The notes under the pieces: generated by a model
Database searches by the model: none
Seen by the model: only the letters and a program-made list of their open reading frames with translations
Told to the model about the DNA's origin: nothing
Translations under genes and position numbers: made by a program
Shown: positions 21,634 to 34,446 of the stretch, piece by piece
Numbering within the stretch: position 1 is the first letter of the stretch
Layout: each line of letters begins with the position of its first letter
Assembly (NCBI GenBank): GCA_949318235.1
Contig: OX439131.1
Span: forward strand, 39,795,014-39,859,013
DNA: 64,000 bases
Direction: 5' to 3'
DNA from: Ecdyonurus torrentis
Lineage: Eukaryota > Arthropoda > Insecta > Ephemeroptera > Heptageniidae

Positions 21634-22096
21634 GTAAATAAAAGGAGGTAAAATTTTAGATGTTTTAACGACATTTTTTATTTTTTTAATTTGCATTAAA
21701 TTTTCTAAGAATAAATATTTTAAAGGTATCGTCTTACAGTGTTATGTTGTTTACGTCAAAGGAAGTTAAATGAAAAATTAACTATGGGGAGGAAATTTCA
21801 TTTTATACACGAAATATTGCCATTTTGCCATTTTCTATATCAGTTCCTTTTATAAGAACTGTCAAACAATTTGTAAAGTTTCTAACATCTTCTTTTCATA
21901 AAGTCTCTTTGGAGAAGTATCTCAACTAAAAAAGCATTGTGTGTTAGCAAAAATATTGTTTTAAAAATTGAAAAGATAAAAATATATCCTTATAACTTCA
22001 AAGGAAAGGTTATGTATCACTTAACATAAAATTTTAAACTTTTGAACAATAGAAAAGAAGAAAACTATAGTAAAAACTATTACAATAAAAATTTGA

Positions 22097-22127
<31 letters not shown>

Positions 22128-22329
22128 CTTTGTTAAACTATCATTTTAAAGTAGGAAACGATTGAAATCAAAAAGTCTTTTGAAAACTCAACACTTGTTT
22201 TTTTATTATCCAATTTCGACTTGATACGAAATATTCCTTAAATCTCTTGAATGATTGTAATACAATTTATTTGAAACTAAATCAGGAAATAAAAGAAGCT
22301 ATTAAATATATTAAAAAATATTGTTAAAG

Positions 22330-22364
<35 letters not shown>

Positions 22365-23665
22365 ATCTTCAGTAGTTTTTTAATAGATAGAGTCTTCGTT
22401 CTTAGAGGGGTTTCTTCCCTTAGACATGATTTCCACTTAAAGTAAAACAATATATTTAAGAAAGCTACTTCTAAGATTTATTGACCAATTTCTTTATTCA
22501 TGTATAAGAATTTTCCTACTCTTCCTTTTTTTTTTTTTTTTTTTTTTAATAATTATATTTTTTTAGCTCTAGTTTACAAGTCTATTTTACGAAGATTGCA
22601 TTTTCTCAATCGATTAAAGGATCATATTGGATTTAAACTTATTTCCTGAAAAAAAAAGAAGAAAAAAAATCGCGATGAACTCCCCTTCTACTATCTTGTC
22701 TAAAGATTTACCGTTTTATATATTTCACAGTTTTCTATTGATGTAATCTTTAAAAACAAATCAGAGAGAATAGCCCAATAAAGTTTGATCAAAAGATCAT
22801 ATAAGGTGTTAAAATATATATATTTTGTACAAAAAGAAAATGATATAAATTTTATGATGATACTTGTACCCCCATCTCTTTATAACAGAAAATAATAGTT
22901 ATAAAAGTCTTTGTAAACAAACAACAAACTGCCAAACGAAATTACTTTTTAATATATTTTTATGGAAGAGAATATGATATATAAAATATATATCTTTAGG
23001 TAATATTACATATTATAAGGAGTATAGGAAAAAAGGAAGAAAAAAATATAAAGAAGTTAAAATTGCAATATCCCGACTTCTACTTACCGTGTTTATGGTC
23101 TGGAAATTTCTTTTTATATCGTCATTCGTTTGTTATAATATAAAGCACAAGAAAAAAAAAAAAAAAAAAAAAGAAGAAGAAGAAGGAAAAAAAATCAAAA
23201 AAAGAAGATGAGATTCACGTAATATGAAAGTTATTAGAAAACTTGAAGTTAAGTGAGTGTAAGAGTCAACATGGGAAATTTACAAGATAAGATGAACGAT
23301 GATATAAATTTGAACCATTTACAAACATTTTATCCCTGTTTGTAGGTGGTACTTCTTTATATTATCAAGAAATAGGTTATTTGTATGATGGTACACACTA
23401 TAAATTAATTTTTAAGTAATTGTTACTTTTTTTTCTTTTTTTTTTTTCTAACTATTTTTGAAATCCATTTTATTATCACGCTTTCTAGCAATAGATTATT
23501 ACTACAAAAGATGTTATATAAAGAATTGTATAGTGTTTGTAGTAATAATAGTTGTAACAATATAACAACTTTTCCAATAAATTTTTATATTATTTTTAGT
23601 TGAAAACATAAATTATAAATGTTTTGTCTTATTATGCTTAATAATCTTTTAAAGAGTATATTATG

Positions 23666-23697
<32 letters not shown>

Positions 23698-25598
23698 GCT
23701 GTCCAATGTTGGTTCAGTCACAGTGATAGGGCCTTTGTTTTGCCCTGACTGCACCATTTGCCTATTTTGCAATAAATATTATATTTTAATTATTTATTTA
23801 ATTTTCACGTTTTTTTTTTTGTAATGCTGTTCTTTGCAATTTATATAAAACCACTTTTCACGCAGTGTAGCTATATTTTGCTGTTATATAATCACAGTTA
23901 AGAAGTGCTAATGTGTATATACACAGTATTAATTAACTTGTACTTTATATACAAATAGAATGTGTGTTGTTATAAGTTTTTTTTTAAACAAAGAAATCAA
24001 GAATGACAAAAAGTGACTTATGAACAGTGATTTATTATTTACTAATGAAGTGAAAAACAAATATATTTCACAATATGCTTAAAATGAACGTTTTTGTGTC
24101 GTATTATCGACTTTAATTTATTTATTTACTGTCGACTAAAAACAGGCTTGCGCCTATTACATTGACGGTACGTACACAGAGTATATTATACAGTACATAT
24201 AATCAAATAATTACAATTCAAGTAAAATAACACACATGCACTTACATTGAAATTGGATTACAAATTATGCATAATAACATATTCATTAGGTTTAACTACA
24301 ACCTTTTTGGAAAATATCAACATGTATACCTTTACACAGTGTGTTAGCTCTCGTTAATTATGTCAAAATTCCAATTTAAATTATAATTTTGATCCAAAAC
24401 ACCCAAATGTTCATTATTCTTTTATCTGATTAAAAATAAAATGCTTTTATTATATCAGTAAAATTAAATTTTGAAATCAAATTCCGGAAATTATATTGCA
24501 TTCCCATATATGGAAGTTGTTTGTTCTGTAAAGTATAGTGAGGCTCATTAACAATGATTGGCTGCCCAAAAAATATAGACACATTCATTGGTTGATCTTA
24601 TTTTTTGAGCCGATAAAATTGAGTCGCATGTTGAGCATGGAACTTTTTTTGTGTGTGATGTGAAGTTTCGTTCATTCTTATCAGTTCTAAAGTTCTAAAC
24701 GAAGAAATAGCAATGATCAAATAAACGTAGTAAACAGGTAATGACATCATGATCAGGAATTTCCTGGAATTCCGGATAATTTTCCGGAATTTTTGGAATT
24801 AACAAAGGAAAATATCAAAGCTGGTTCAATATTTGTGTGTACTTTACAAAACGAACTGGAGAAAAATTATATAAATTTTAATATCATAAACAGGAAGGAA
24901 ATGAATAAATTTGTGTTTTTAAACAAATCAAAATTACATAATTTTTAGTATAAGAAAAAGAAAAATTTACTAATCATGTATACGTACTGTATAATAGTGT
25001 TATACATGTGCAAAACTACGAAATAATAATAATAATAATTAATAATAAATATTATTGTTTGATTCAAACTACAATAAACATTCATTTTGTATAACACAAA
25101 AAATTGACACAATTGATGTTTAGTTTACTAATTAAATTTTAATTGTTACTAAAACAATAATTTTCAAACATAATAAAAATATTTAATTAGAAATTTATTA
25201 AACGTTTGTACTTACAAATGAAACAATTACAATTACTTTAACATTTCAATTTCTTGTATTCTTTACACTTATATTGAAACACATCAATAATTCTAACTTC
25301 TTTTTTTTTTTTTTTTTTTTACAACTATATCAATCTCTTTACTGGACATTCACAATAGTAAAAAAGAGAATATAAAAAAGCTTTGTACTTGTCAGCTTAG
25401 ACGGTTTTACTTCTTTTTTTTTTTTTTTTTAAACAGTAGCTATTATAGTTTGACAAAGTAATATATTCTATTTGAGTGTGTTACGAAAATATTTTTCTAC
25501 TTCAGATTTAACTGCTATGATAATTTTGGATTTTATATAATATATCATTTCATAACCAGAAAGAGTAAATATATTTCTTTTAAAAATCACTTACTCTT

Positions 25599-25629
<31 letters not shown>

Positions 25630-25738
25630 AACTTACAACGCGTGTGTTTGATCGTTTGAGGGTACGATTAAAATTTTACTATATTGACCGATGAATATCG
25701 TATATGTATACTATATACTAACGCAAAGCCTCCAGCAT

Positions 25739-25769
<31 letters not shown>
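21605..25769. repeat. Group of long poly-T runs
   Basis: Runs of T at about 21605-21633, 22099-22127, 22334-22360, 22526-22547, 23666-23694, 25301-25320 and 25741-25769, with a shorter one near 25412-25430. One opposite-sense A run lies at 23152-23172. The sequence between is anonymous. If these are retroposon tails they would be minus-strand insertions, but no shared body is evident next to the runs. A more complex segment (about 23695-23770) follows one run. Confidence 0.85.
25604..25629. repeat. (CT)n microsatellite
   Basis: Short pure CT tract, about 26 bp. Confidence 0.95.
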
Positions 25770-25771
<2 letters not shown>

Positions 25772-26429
25772 ATGCAAACTATAGAAGGTTTTGTATTTAA
25801 ATTATCTGATGTAGCAAAGGCAAACGGGTGGCAATGTCGTTGCTGTAAATAAGTGCGAGCATTTTATCTCACAGTGACGGCACGGAAATGAACCAATGTA
25901 TCGAAAATAGAAAGGGGAGAAAAAAAAGTAATTTATTACTTTTTTTGTGTGTGTTTGATACTATAGAAAAATTTATATAGAGAATGTTATTTTTGTGAGT
26001 TTTTATTGTAATGACACAGATATCTTTACCATTAGCCTAGATTTGGTTCCATTTCTTATGATTTAACTTCAAATAAATCTTTTTATTATTATTTATATAG
26101 ATATATAATTTATATTATTTAATTTATTATTACCACTAAAAATTAAATCTATAGAAAGGTTATTTATTGTCATTTTTTTAATTAATTTTTATTTGTTACA
26201 CTAGTTTATTTTTATAAATGTGTTTTATCATTATAAAAATGAAAAGACTTGATACTTATAATAAAAACTTAAAGAATTAAAAAAAAATGCTATGTCATTT
26301 CATTAAAATAATAACAATGTAGAAATTCGGAAGAACTTAGTTTTTATTTAAATCATTTTATTTTAATTTATAATAATAATAATTTATTATGCATGAAATT
26401 GTATTTGTATACGTAAAACTTTTTCTACG

Positions 26430-26467
26430 AAAAAAAAAAAAAAAAATGAAGTGAAGTGAAGTGAAGT
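26430..26467. repeat. Poly-A plus GAAGT pentamer array
   Basis: A-run followed by about four GAAGT units. The surrounding 25770-26764 is otherwise anonymous. Confidence 0.85.
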
Positions 26468-26764
26468 TGAATATAAAAAGGTGTCACATTTTTATTTTTA
26501 ATGGAAAATAATAATAATAAAAATTAAATACCTTTTTTTTTATTAACTGTTACGTCGTTCAAATAAAAAAAGTTTTTAATTAAATGAAACTTTAAATATA
26601 AAAACTGTTATTAAAAGTCATGATTTTTACGTTATTCATTGCATCATATTTAATTATTATTATATTGTGTATTGCATTTTTTTTTAGTAATTTTTTTGAC
26701 CTAACTAAAAATTATTTTAGGTATCTCAAGCATAGTTTCTTATAAAAATTGTAATGTTAGAGCA

Positions 26765-27101
26765 TTAAAGCGACTCTCCAGACCAGACAACATGCCCTTT
26801 TATTTCATTAAACACTTAATGGGATTCCTAAAAATACAATTATTTTTTGTCCAAGAACCCAATCGTGACGCCTTAAACGTATAAGAAATTTGTCAACTTA
26901 TGCAACCCGCAACACTTTTTCTATTGAACATCACTACTCATGACGTCATCAGTAGTGTGTTTTTGCCTACTTTACAATTTTTCCAACTCTTCTGCACAGT
27001 TACATTTGGGTAATAAAGAAATTTGCTAATGTAATTAAGTGTCCCATTTTGTATTAATTGAAATAAAAGCACATGTTGTTAAGCCTGGAGAGTAGCTTTA
27101 A
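26765..27101. mobile_element. MITE-A, TTAA-flanked inverted-repeat element
   Basis: Bounded by TTAA at 26765-26768 and 27098-27101, the target duplication typical of piggyBac-type transposons. The ends start AGCGACTCTCCAG on the left and AGCTACTCTCCAG on the reverse of the right, and similarity continues for about 37 bp. There is no transposase frame, so it is non-autonomous. A TGACGTCA palindrome at 26941-26948 lies almost exactly at the element midpoint. Interior phrases (CACTT-ATGGGATT, ATGCAACC-GCA) recur in order at 38013-38357, so both belong to one family. Confidence 0.85.
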
Positions 27102-27222
27102 AAAATATATATCAATATAATTTTCAAATGATATTTATTTTCATGGTATATGTGGATGATTGGATGATTGAACTCATGAAATTGTTTCATTTTTTTCAGT
27201 TAATCTAACTACATTATAATAC

Positions 27223-27224
<2 letters not shown>

Positions 27225-27278
<54 letters not shown>
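27225..27278. repeat. (CT)n microsatellite with one TAT interruption
   Basis: CT tract of about 54 bp immediately 3' of MITE-A. A shorter CT/TA compound repeat lies at 27438-27464. Confidence 0.95.
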
Positions 27279-27280
<2 letters not shown>

Positions 27281-27464
27281 CTTTTCTCTTCATTGTGTTG
27301 AAAACAATTTCTTTATTTACAGATTTATTTTTATTTTCCTACATTAAAAATTAATATAGAAATTTTACAGTAAAGATAACATACAACACATGTTCTAATT
27401 AAATTTAAGTACAAGTAAGATAATTACTTTTTTTTTCTCTCGCTCTCTCTCTATATATATACAC

Positions 27465-28748
27465 TTTCATAATATGGTGTTATACATAGAACTACGTAGC
27501 TGAAAATGCGCGTACAATTTTAGAGGTGACATTTTTTTTTCATCATAGTATGAGGAAGCCAGTATGTACCGGCTGTTACCCATCTCTGTTTTTGGTCCTC
27601 ACTTATTGTAGAGGGTCAGCCAGTATAGTACTAAGCCATGCTGCCTACTATATTTTGACCATGCTAGCTTATAGCTTGCTTGGCTAAAATGTTGGCACGC
27701 GTCCAACAATCAATGGGACATTGTCCAGACTGACTTCAATTTTATATATGTACGTATGTATAGTTAGAATGTAATAACTTTGAGGCAAAGACGTTACTAT
27801 AATACTAAGTTTTATTATAGTCTTAACGTATAAGAAGAAATATATTACAATTGAATATAAAAATATCAAAATAAAGAGAGGGGAAAAAAAGTTACGATAG
27901 TGTTTATAGTTTTTTTGCGGTTTTGTATACAAAATTATTTGTATTATCGTATATGTAAATATGGTCTACAGTTCATCACCCCCTTCCCCTTACATTTTTT
28001 TTACAGTAGTTTTAATATGATTGAATTATTATTAAACTTATATCAAACATATAAAGTATAACTATTTTTTTAAATGTCATGTTTTTCATGCTTTATAAAG
28101 AAATACGTATCATATAAGATTATTTATTTATTTGTAAATAAATCAATGTTTCAAAGTAGTGTACGTTAATATTTGTGTTTTCACACATCAAACTTTTGTT
28201 GAGTTGACTTCAGTTGGGATCAAAAACTTGAAACTACAGACCATCTTGTCCTTTCTTCTTTCCCCCTGATATATTATATAGTTTTTCTTTCATTTCTTGT
28301 TCTCAATCTCCCTGGAGTGGTGCACAGCTGAAATTCAAAGACTATGGAAAAAGAAGGCAAAGCAAAGCGCGCAGCAGCCAAAAATATTACCCATATGTCC
28401 CTAAAGATACCACTTTATTCATGTACAGAGTTGATACTCAAAACTTTTGTGTTTTTGCAAGAATGATAATAGGGAATGCTATCGTTTGTGCTCACCGTTT
28501 AAGTTTAAGTTTATGGATAATTGCAATTAAACATTATGTAATGAAAATAAGGATTGACATTTTTAATGAGTCTTGTAATGTAACTCAATAATGAAACTAT
28601 TTATAAATGATAAGAATTAATGCTATTAGTTTTAGTTAATTCTCTTTTATGTAAGTGCATGCATGTCTGTAATTTTAAATTTATACTGTAATCAATTAAA
28701 TACTTTGTACTGTGAGTACCACCAATGCATACTATACAGTATATATAT
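27465..28748. other. Mixed-complexity stretch, unassigned
   Basis: Between 27540 and 27740 and again at 28200-28500 the sequence is less AT-rich and more complex than its surroundings and may be old retroposon DNA. I found no inverted termini, tRNA boxes or coding motifs. The 82-residue minus-strand frame at 27684-27932 has no recognisable motif. Confidence 0.4.
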
Positions 28749-29080
28749 GGTTCACGCGTCCGTCTTGCATGCAAGAGGTTTCGGGTTCGATCCCAACCAC
28801 CAACCAGGCTTTTACGAAAGCCTGGCAATGACAGAAAGCTAGCTTGGAGATTCGGGAGGCAAGGTTACCCTTGCCGACAATCCTGACTGAGCATTTCCAC
28901 GGCTTCCTCAGTTTGTTATGTCAAATGCCAGGATGTTTGCTAGGCCGTGGCCGATTCGTTTCTGATTAACCCGCACAAACTCAGGGTTTCTGAAGATTCG
29001 GGAAATAGCTGAGTAGTAAAAAAAAAAAAAAAAAAAAAAAAAAGCAGAAGCAGAAGCAGAAGCAGAAGCAGAAGCAGAAA
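28749..29080 (+). mobile_element. S1b SINE with tRNA-Ala-like head and (GCAGAA)n tail
   Basis: The head holds the 3' half of a tRNA, with an anticodon-loop region containing TTGCAT and a consensus box B GGGTTCGATCCC near 28783-28794. It resembles tRNA-Ala(TGC); the 5' part with box A appears missing, so the copy is probably 5'-truncated. The body includes CCAGGCTTTTACGAAAGCCTGG, a perfect small hairpin. A core at about 28890-28950 (TTTCCACGG ... TAGGCCGTGGCC) is shared with the 34.4 and 51.0 kb SINEs despite their different heads. It ends in poly-A (about 29017-29042), then six GCAGAA units (29043-29080), a typical retroposon tail. The 75-residue minus-strand frame is element sequence. Confidence 0.8.
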
Positions 29081-29878
29081 GAGTTCTATGTAGGTTACAG
29101 TAAAATAAAGTTTGCTTGTGGCCACTATATCTGTTTAAGTGATTCTTTAACTCTGTATATACTGTAAAGAATTTACTAACTTTCTGTCAGTGAAAGTAGG
29201 AATTTGTTAAGCTTTAGAGAAAACAGAAAGCATAAAACAGATTTACAGTCAGTTTCTAGTTTGAAAACATAATACTTTTTTTTTTAATTGTCAGTCCTTA
29301 TAAATAAATGTTTATGACATGACCAATAGTATTATATCTACAGAGTTGTTATTGCTATTTTATTTTGTAATCATTAAAACATGCCAATTTATAATTTTAC
29401 TATGCATAAATTTATTCAATAATCGCAACAAAAAACATTATACATACTAAACTGTTTCGAAATATTTAGCTTTTTTTTATATTATTTTTATCGCCTTTTA
29501 CAACGAAACAACAGCAGTAAAATAGCTCTACATACTTTAGAATTTTTATAACTTTTATATTGAGCTTTGTTGTTATTTAAATGTGGGTGAAAACATTTTT
29601 AAAAAAAATTCTTAGAATAAGAATAATATTAAATCGTTATAAAGTACAAAGCTTTTAAATACAACTTTTTACACAATTTATTATATTTTTTTCCCTACTA
29701 TTTCAAGTTATTATATATTTAAATGTCATACCATATCAATGTTTTGGACAGTTTTATAAAATTTCAGTGCTCTATTAAAATATAATATTATAAAAAAATA
29801 CTCGACATAATGGAGTTATTTAAAACTTTTTTAAGTTTCATTTTAGTATTCTTTTATAAAATTATTTATGGTCACTGC

Positions 29879-29880
<2 letters not shown>
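29081..29880. other. AT-rich stretch, nothing recognised
   Basis: Anonymous AT-rich sequence downstream of the SINE tail. Confidence 0.55.
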
Positions 29881-29911
<31 letters not shown>

Positions 29912-29933
29912 GTAATATTATTTTATAAAAATG

Positions 29934-29965
<32 letters not shown>
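29881..29965. repeat. A30 ... T28 inverted homopolymer pair
   Basis: A-run at 29881-29910 and T-run at 29938-29965 separated by 27 bp, able to form a stem-loop. Another T-run lies at about 30080-30105. Confidence 0.9.
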
Positions 29966-29968
<3 letters not shown>

Positions 29969-30079
29969 TAGGATAATTTTTTCTGTCAAAAGCAGCACAA
30001 GTTACACAAAATCACGCACGTGACGCGTGACTCGGTGTTCAAAACTGTCACTACATGTTTAGGCATGCAAACAAAAAAG

Positions 30080-30110
<31 letters not shown>

Positions 30111-30268
30111 CATTTATACACAATTTTCAATTTCAAATGTATTTTTTATAGCAAACAAAAACAATTTTTAATATTTTTTTTAACTATTCAAGTTTAAAAA
30201 TAAATGAAAAGTGTTCGTGTTAAATTTTTCATACGATTTAAAATATTAAAAAAGAGTTCATTATAAAA

Positions 30269-30270
<2 letters not shown>

Positions 30271-30315
<45 letters not shown>

Positions 30316-30378
30316 TAAAATATATTGTTATTATAAATTAATTTGATACATTGTTAAAACAAAATGTTAAAAGCGTAA

Positions 30379-30412
<34 letters not shown>
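30271..30412. repeat. (CT)n and (GA)n in inverted arrangement
   Basis: CT tract at 30271-30312 and GA tract at 30383-30412, about 70 bp apart and complementary, so the pair can fold into a hairpin. The 132-residue minus-strand open frame over this area is repeat-derived at its end and has no recognisable domain. Confidence 0.95.
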
Positions 30413-30415
<3 letters not shown>

Positions 30416-31110
30416 AAAACCTCCCGTTTGGTTTTGCGTGCAGCCACAAAGCGATTGACGGTGATTTGCTTCCACCTCAGCGCTGATTGTTGAAATAACA
30501 ATGCAATAATGGTATTTTACGTAACAATATATGAACATATGGCTGGTATGTAGAGAGAAAAATATATATATAATAGTAAATATATAGGGCATCATAAAAA
30601 AAATCTTTTGAAACTTAAAACAGCAAACATTGTTTATATAGCTTTTGAAACAAGCAGAACGAATAACCGCATATATATTGAAAATAAACAAATGAAATTG
30701 TGACATTTTACTTTTTTTATATATCAAAAAACACATTATACAATCATTTTACAATTTTTCAGGCTTTTTAAATTAAATTCAAACAATAATATAATAAAAA
30801 ATAAAACACGTCTTATTTATATGGAATTAGAAATCAGCTGTCACCTGTTTAATACCTAAAAAATTCTTGCATTCATATCATTGATTAATAAAATGTTCAT
30901 TACTTCAAACTTATCTTGGCTTTTTAAAACATTAATGTTGTTTTTTTAATAACAAAAAAAGATTTGATTAGTAATACGCAAAGCATTTTAATGGTTAATA
31001 TCAAAATTATCACACATAAAAATCAATATAGTATTGTTAGTTATGAAATTGCAATAAGAAGAAAATGTAATGAAAATAATTCTTTGTATATTATATATAT
31101 ATGTATATAT

Positions 31111-31250
31111 ACTCGACTCAAAAACCCTCAGTCGATTTAAATCGGGCATGTCTAAAGTATCGCCCATTGTCACATTTGAGGAGAAGGGGGGCGGCTGGGC
31201 GATACAGTAAAAGGTTGAATGGCAGATAACTCAGGTTTTTTGAGTCGAGT
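31111..31250. mobile_element. MITE-I, 140 bp, TA-flanked
   Basis: Ends are ACTCGACTCAAAAACC on the left and the same sequence, with one extra A, on the reverse of the right, flanked on both sides by TATA-rich sequence consistent with a TA target duplication (mariner/Tc1-like). The interior is GC-richer than the surroundings (around 31180-31200) and has no transposase. The right end abuts the 3' end of a LINE fragment. Confidence 0.8.
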
Positions 31251-31267
31251 ATACATACATACACATC

Positions 31268-31675
31268 ATGACGCTATAGTCCCTTTCGGGCTAAGCCAAC
31301 AACATAGACGGTTTTTAACCTGACCCAGTGATAGACCTCCACAACTTTCTATTCTGGCATATTTCTCTTTCTTCCTTCAGATTCATATCTTGTTTCATAC
31401 ACTTTCTTTTGTATCTCATACTACGTACAGAACATTCCTATTTTTCGAACATCTTCCAACCACTTCAGACCATGATGTTTTAGGCCTGCCTCTATCTCTC
31501 CTTCCATGAAATACCGGTTTTACTATTCTTTCATCACCCATTCTGTCAACATGACCAAACCACCGTAACACACTGCTCTCATACTTCTCAGTCACAGTTT
31601 CTTTTACTCCACATTTCTCCATTACCCAAGTATTCCTTACCCTACCTAAATTTGTTTTACCACACATACTTCTCT
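31268..31675 (-). mobile_element. 3' fragment of a non-LTR retrotransposon (LINE)
   Basis: The minus strand encodes 83 residues (31667 to 31416) with the C-terminal signature seen downstream of the reverse transcriptase domain in many invertebrate endonuclease-reverse transcriptases: NTWVMEKCGVKE at residues 12-23, LRWFGHVDRM at 34-43, then a basic GRRDRGRPKTSW at 55-66. Past the stop, the same frame continues as degenerate coding/3' sequence (SLGQVKNR, then CWLSPKGTIAS) to about 31268. No catalytic reverse transcriptase or endonuclease motifs are present, so it is 5'-truncated and dead. Upstream coding sequence ends at the palindromic MITE-J, which may have cut it or merely mark the truncation point. 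The exact clade is not resolvable. Confidence 0.85.
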
Positions 31676-31857
31676 GTTATAACTGCAATAGTTTTACCCA
31701 AAAATCTCGTAAAGGAAGGATGGTTCCGTGATACTAAAAGGTTGGAAATTAGGGATCCTCTGCCATTTTCTCGTGGATCCTTAATTTCCAATCTTTTAGT
31801 ATCACGGAACCGTCCTTCCTTTACGAGATTTTTGGGTAAAACTATTACAGTTATAAC
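31676..31857. mobile_element. MITE-J, 182 bp near-perfect palindrome
   Basis: Two arms of 83 bp (31676-31758 and 31775-31857) differ at only about four positions and are separated by 16 bp. Each arm begins GTTATAACTG and ends at GGATCC. Start and end both carry GTTATAAC, consistent with a TA or TATA target duplication. There is no coding capacity; the mirrored open frames on the two strands are the palindrome read both ways. A transcript would fold into one long hairpin. Confidence 0.88.
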
Positions 31858-32580
31858 AAGGAAATTTAAATGACACATAGTAGTCAAACTTTTGCATGTT
31901 TTAAGCTAATAAAAAAAATCACCGTGAAAAAGCATTGAAAAATATAATGAAATAAAAATATATATATTATAAAAACAAACTAAGTTATCTTATAATTCAA
32001 TAAGAACAGTTTTTTGTTTTGTTAAAAACTACAATAAAATCCGCAGCATGCAATCCTACTTCATTGCCTTGCCTATAACTATTATTGTTACAATATTGTA
32101 TAGTATTATAATATATAATATAATAGTTTTATTCACTAATACTTTCTAAGTAATAATCTTTTGTATCGCATGACAAAATAACCGAACTATACAGCTACTA
32201 GTTGAATTAAATGAAATAATAATATATATATAATAACAATCATAAAACATTTTTATTTCTTTTATTTTATTGAAAAACAAAACAAAAACAATAAACTCAT
32301 TTTTTTTGTAACATATTAAATATAAAATACATGATAAATGCATTAGAAAATTCAATGTTATTGTTTGGTATTTCACTTTAAAATCAATTAAATAAAATAC
32401 ATATATATTCAATATTTACTTTTGTATTACAGTAAAACGTTTCTCCTTAAAAATACATTTTGTCATTATATTTTTATGATATTATTATTTTTTTTTAATT
32501 ACAATATGAACTATTTTTAAAGTAAGTTAGTACATATTTAGGTTCTTATAAATTATTAATTGTCTTCTTTCTGTTCGCAG
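31858..32580. other. AT-rich stretch, no gene seen
   Basis: Anonymous sequence. The 88-residue minus-strand frame 32146-32412 is hydrophobic and low in complexity with no recognisable motif. The last 25 bp form a polypyrimidine tract ending in GCAG. Confidence 0.5.
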
Positions 32581-32636
32581 GTAAAGAAATATTTTTTATC
32601 TCTCTACGATGCAAAAAGATGTAAGGTGAAACTGTG
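32581..32636 (+). CDS. Candidate internal exon, 56 nt (unrecognised)
   Basis: A polypyrimidine tract ending TTCTGTTCGCAG (to 32580) precedes, and GTGAGT (from 32637) follows. Frame 1 is open and reads VKKYFLSLYDAKRCKVKL plus two bases; the other two frames contain stops. The peptide is more complex than the surrounding AT-rich translations. I do not recognise the protein. Against it: the first bases (GTAAAG) also look like a donor after GCAG, the segment is very short, and no partner exon is visible. Such a configuration can arise by chance in 64 kb. Confidence 0.25.
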
Positions 32637-33046
32637 GTGAGTTTTTGTTAACTTTTATACGGAAATAAAATTAATTTAATTTGAATTCAGATTTTACAAA
32701 AAAATATTGTAAGAAACTCAAATTGAAAATCAAATTCTTAGTGTCTACGTATATTCATATTTAGTAAGTAACATGACTTTTTATGATGTACAGGAAAAAT
32801 AAATGATAAATATGGTTTATTTTTATTTATTTTAAAAGATAAGTAAGTGGCTGTGTACAATTTTTACGAGTAATAAAAAAATACAATATAAAATAGTCAC
32901 GTAGTTACTAAGTTACTTAAAGTGAACCGGTCACAGATAATAACGGAAAAGGAAGAGGAAAAAAGAAGATAGCTAAAATTATTATTATTATCATCCTTCT
33001 TTTTATTTGATGTGAGTTACTGTGAATACTTTTTTTTTTGAGAGAC

Positions 33047-34446
<1,400 letters not shown>

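Noticed and set aside
23086..23105. 12 nt microexon candidate (minus strand) with a GTAAGT donor
   Set aside because: Weak pyrimidine tract and only four codons; expected by chance in this composition.
24117..24260. Possible LINE 3' end resembling 13380-13480
   Set aside because: Only a vague similarity in layout (TTTATT-rich start followed by complex sequence); no alignable block found by eye.
30338..30736. 132-residue minus-strand frame
   Set aside because: One end is a translated GA/CT tract and the rest is Phe/Ile/Tyr-rich with no recognisable motif.
31652..31887. Mirrored 73- and 76-residue frames on both strands
   Set aside because: They are the MITE-J palindrome read in both directions; the shared ITRKFK/VLPKNLVKEG-type peptides come from the inverted arms.
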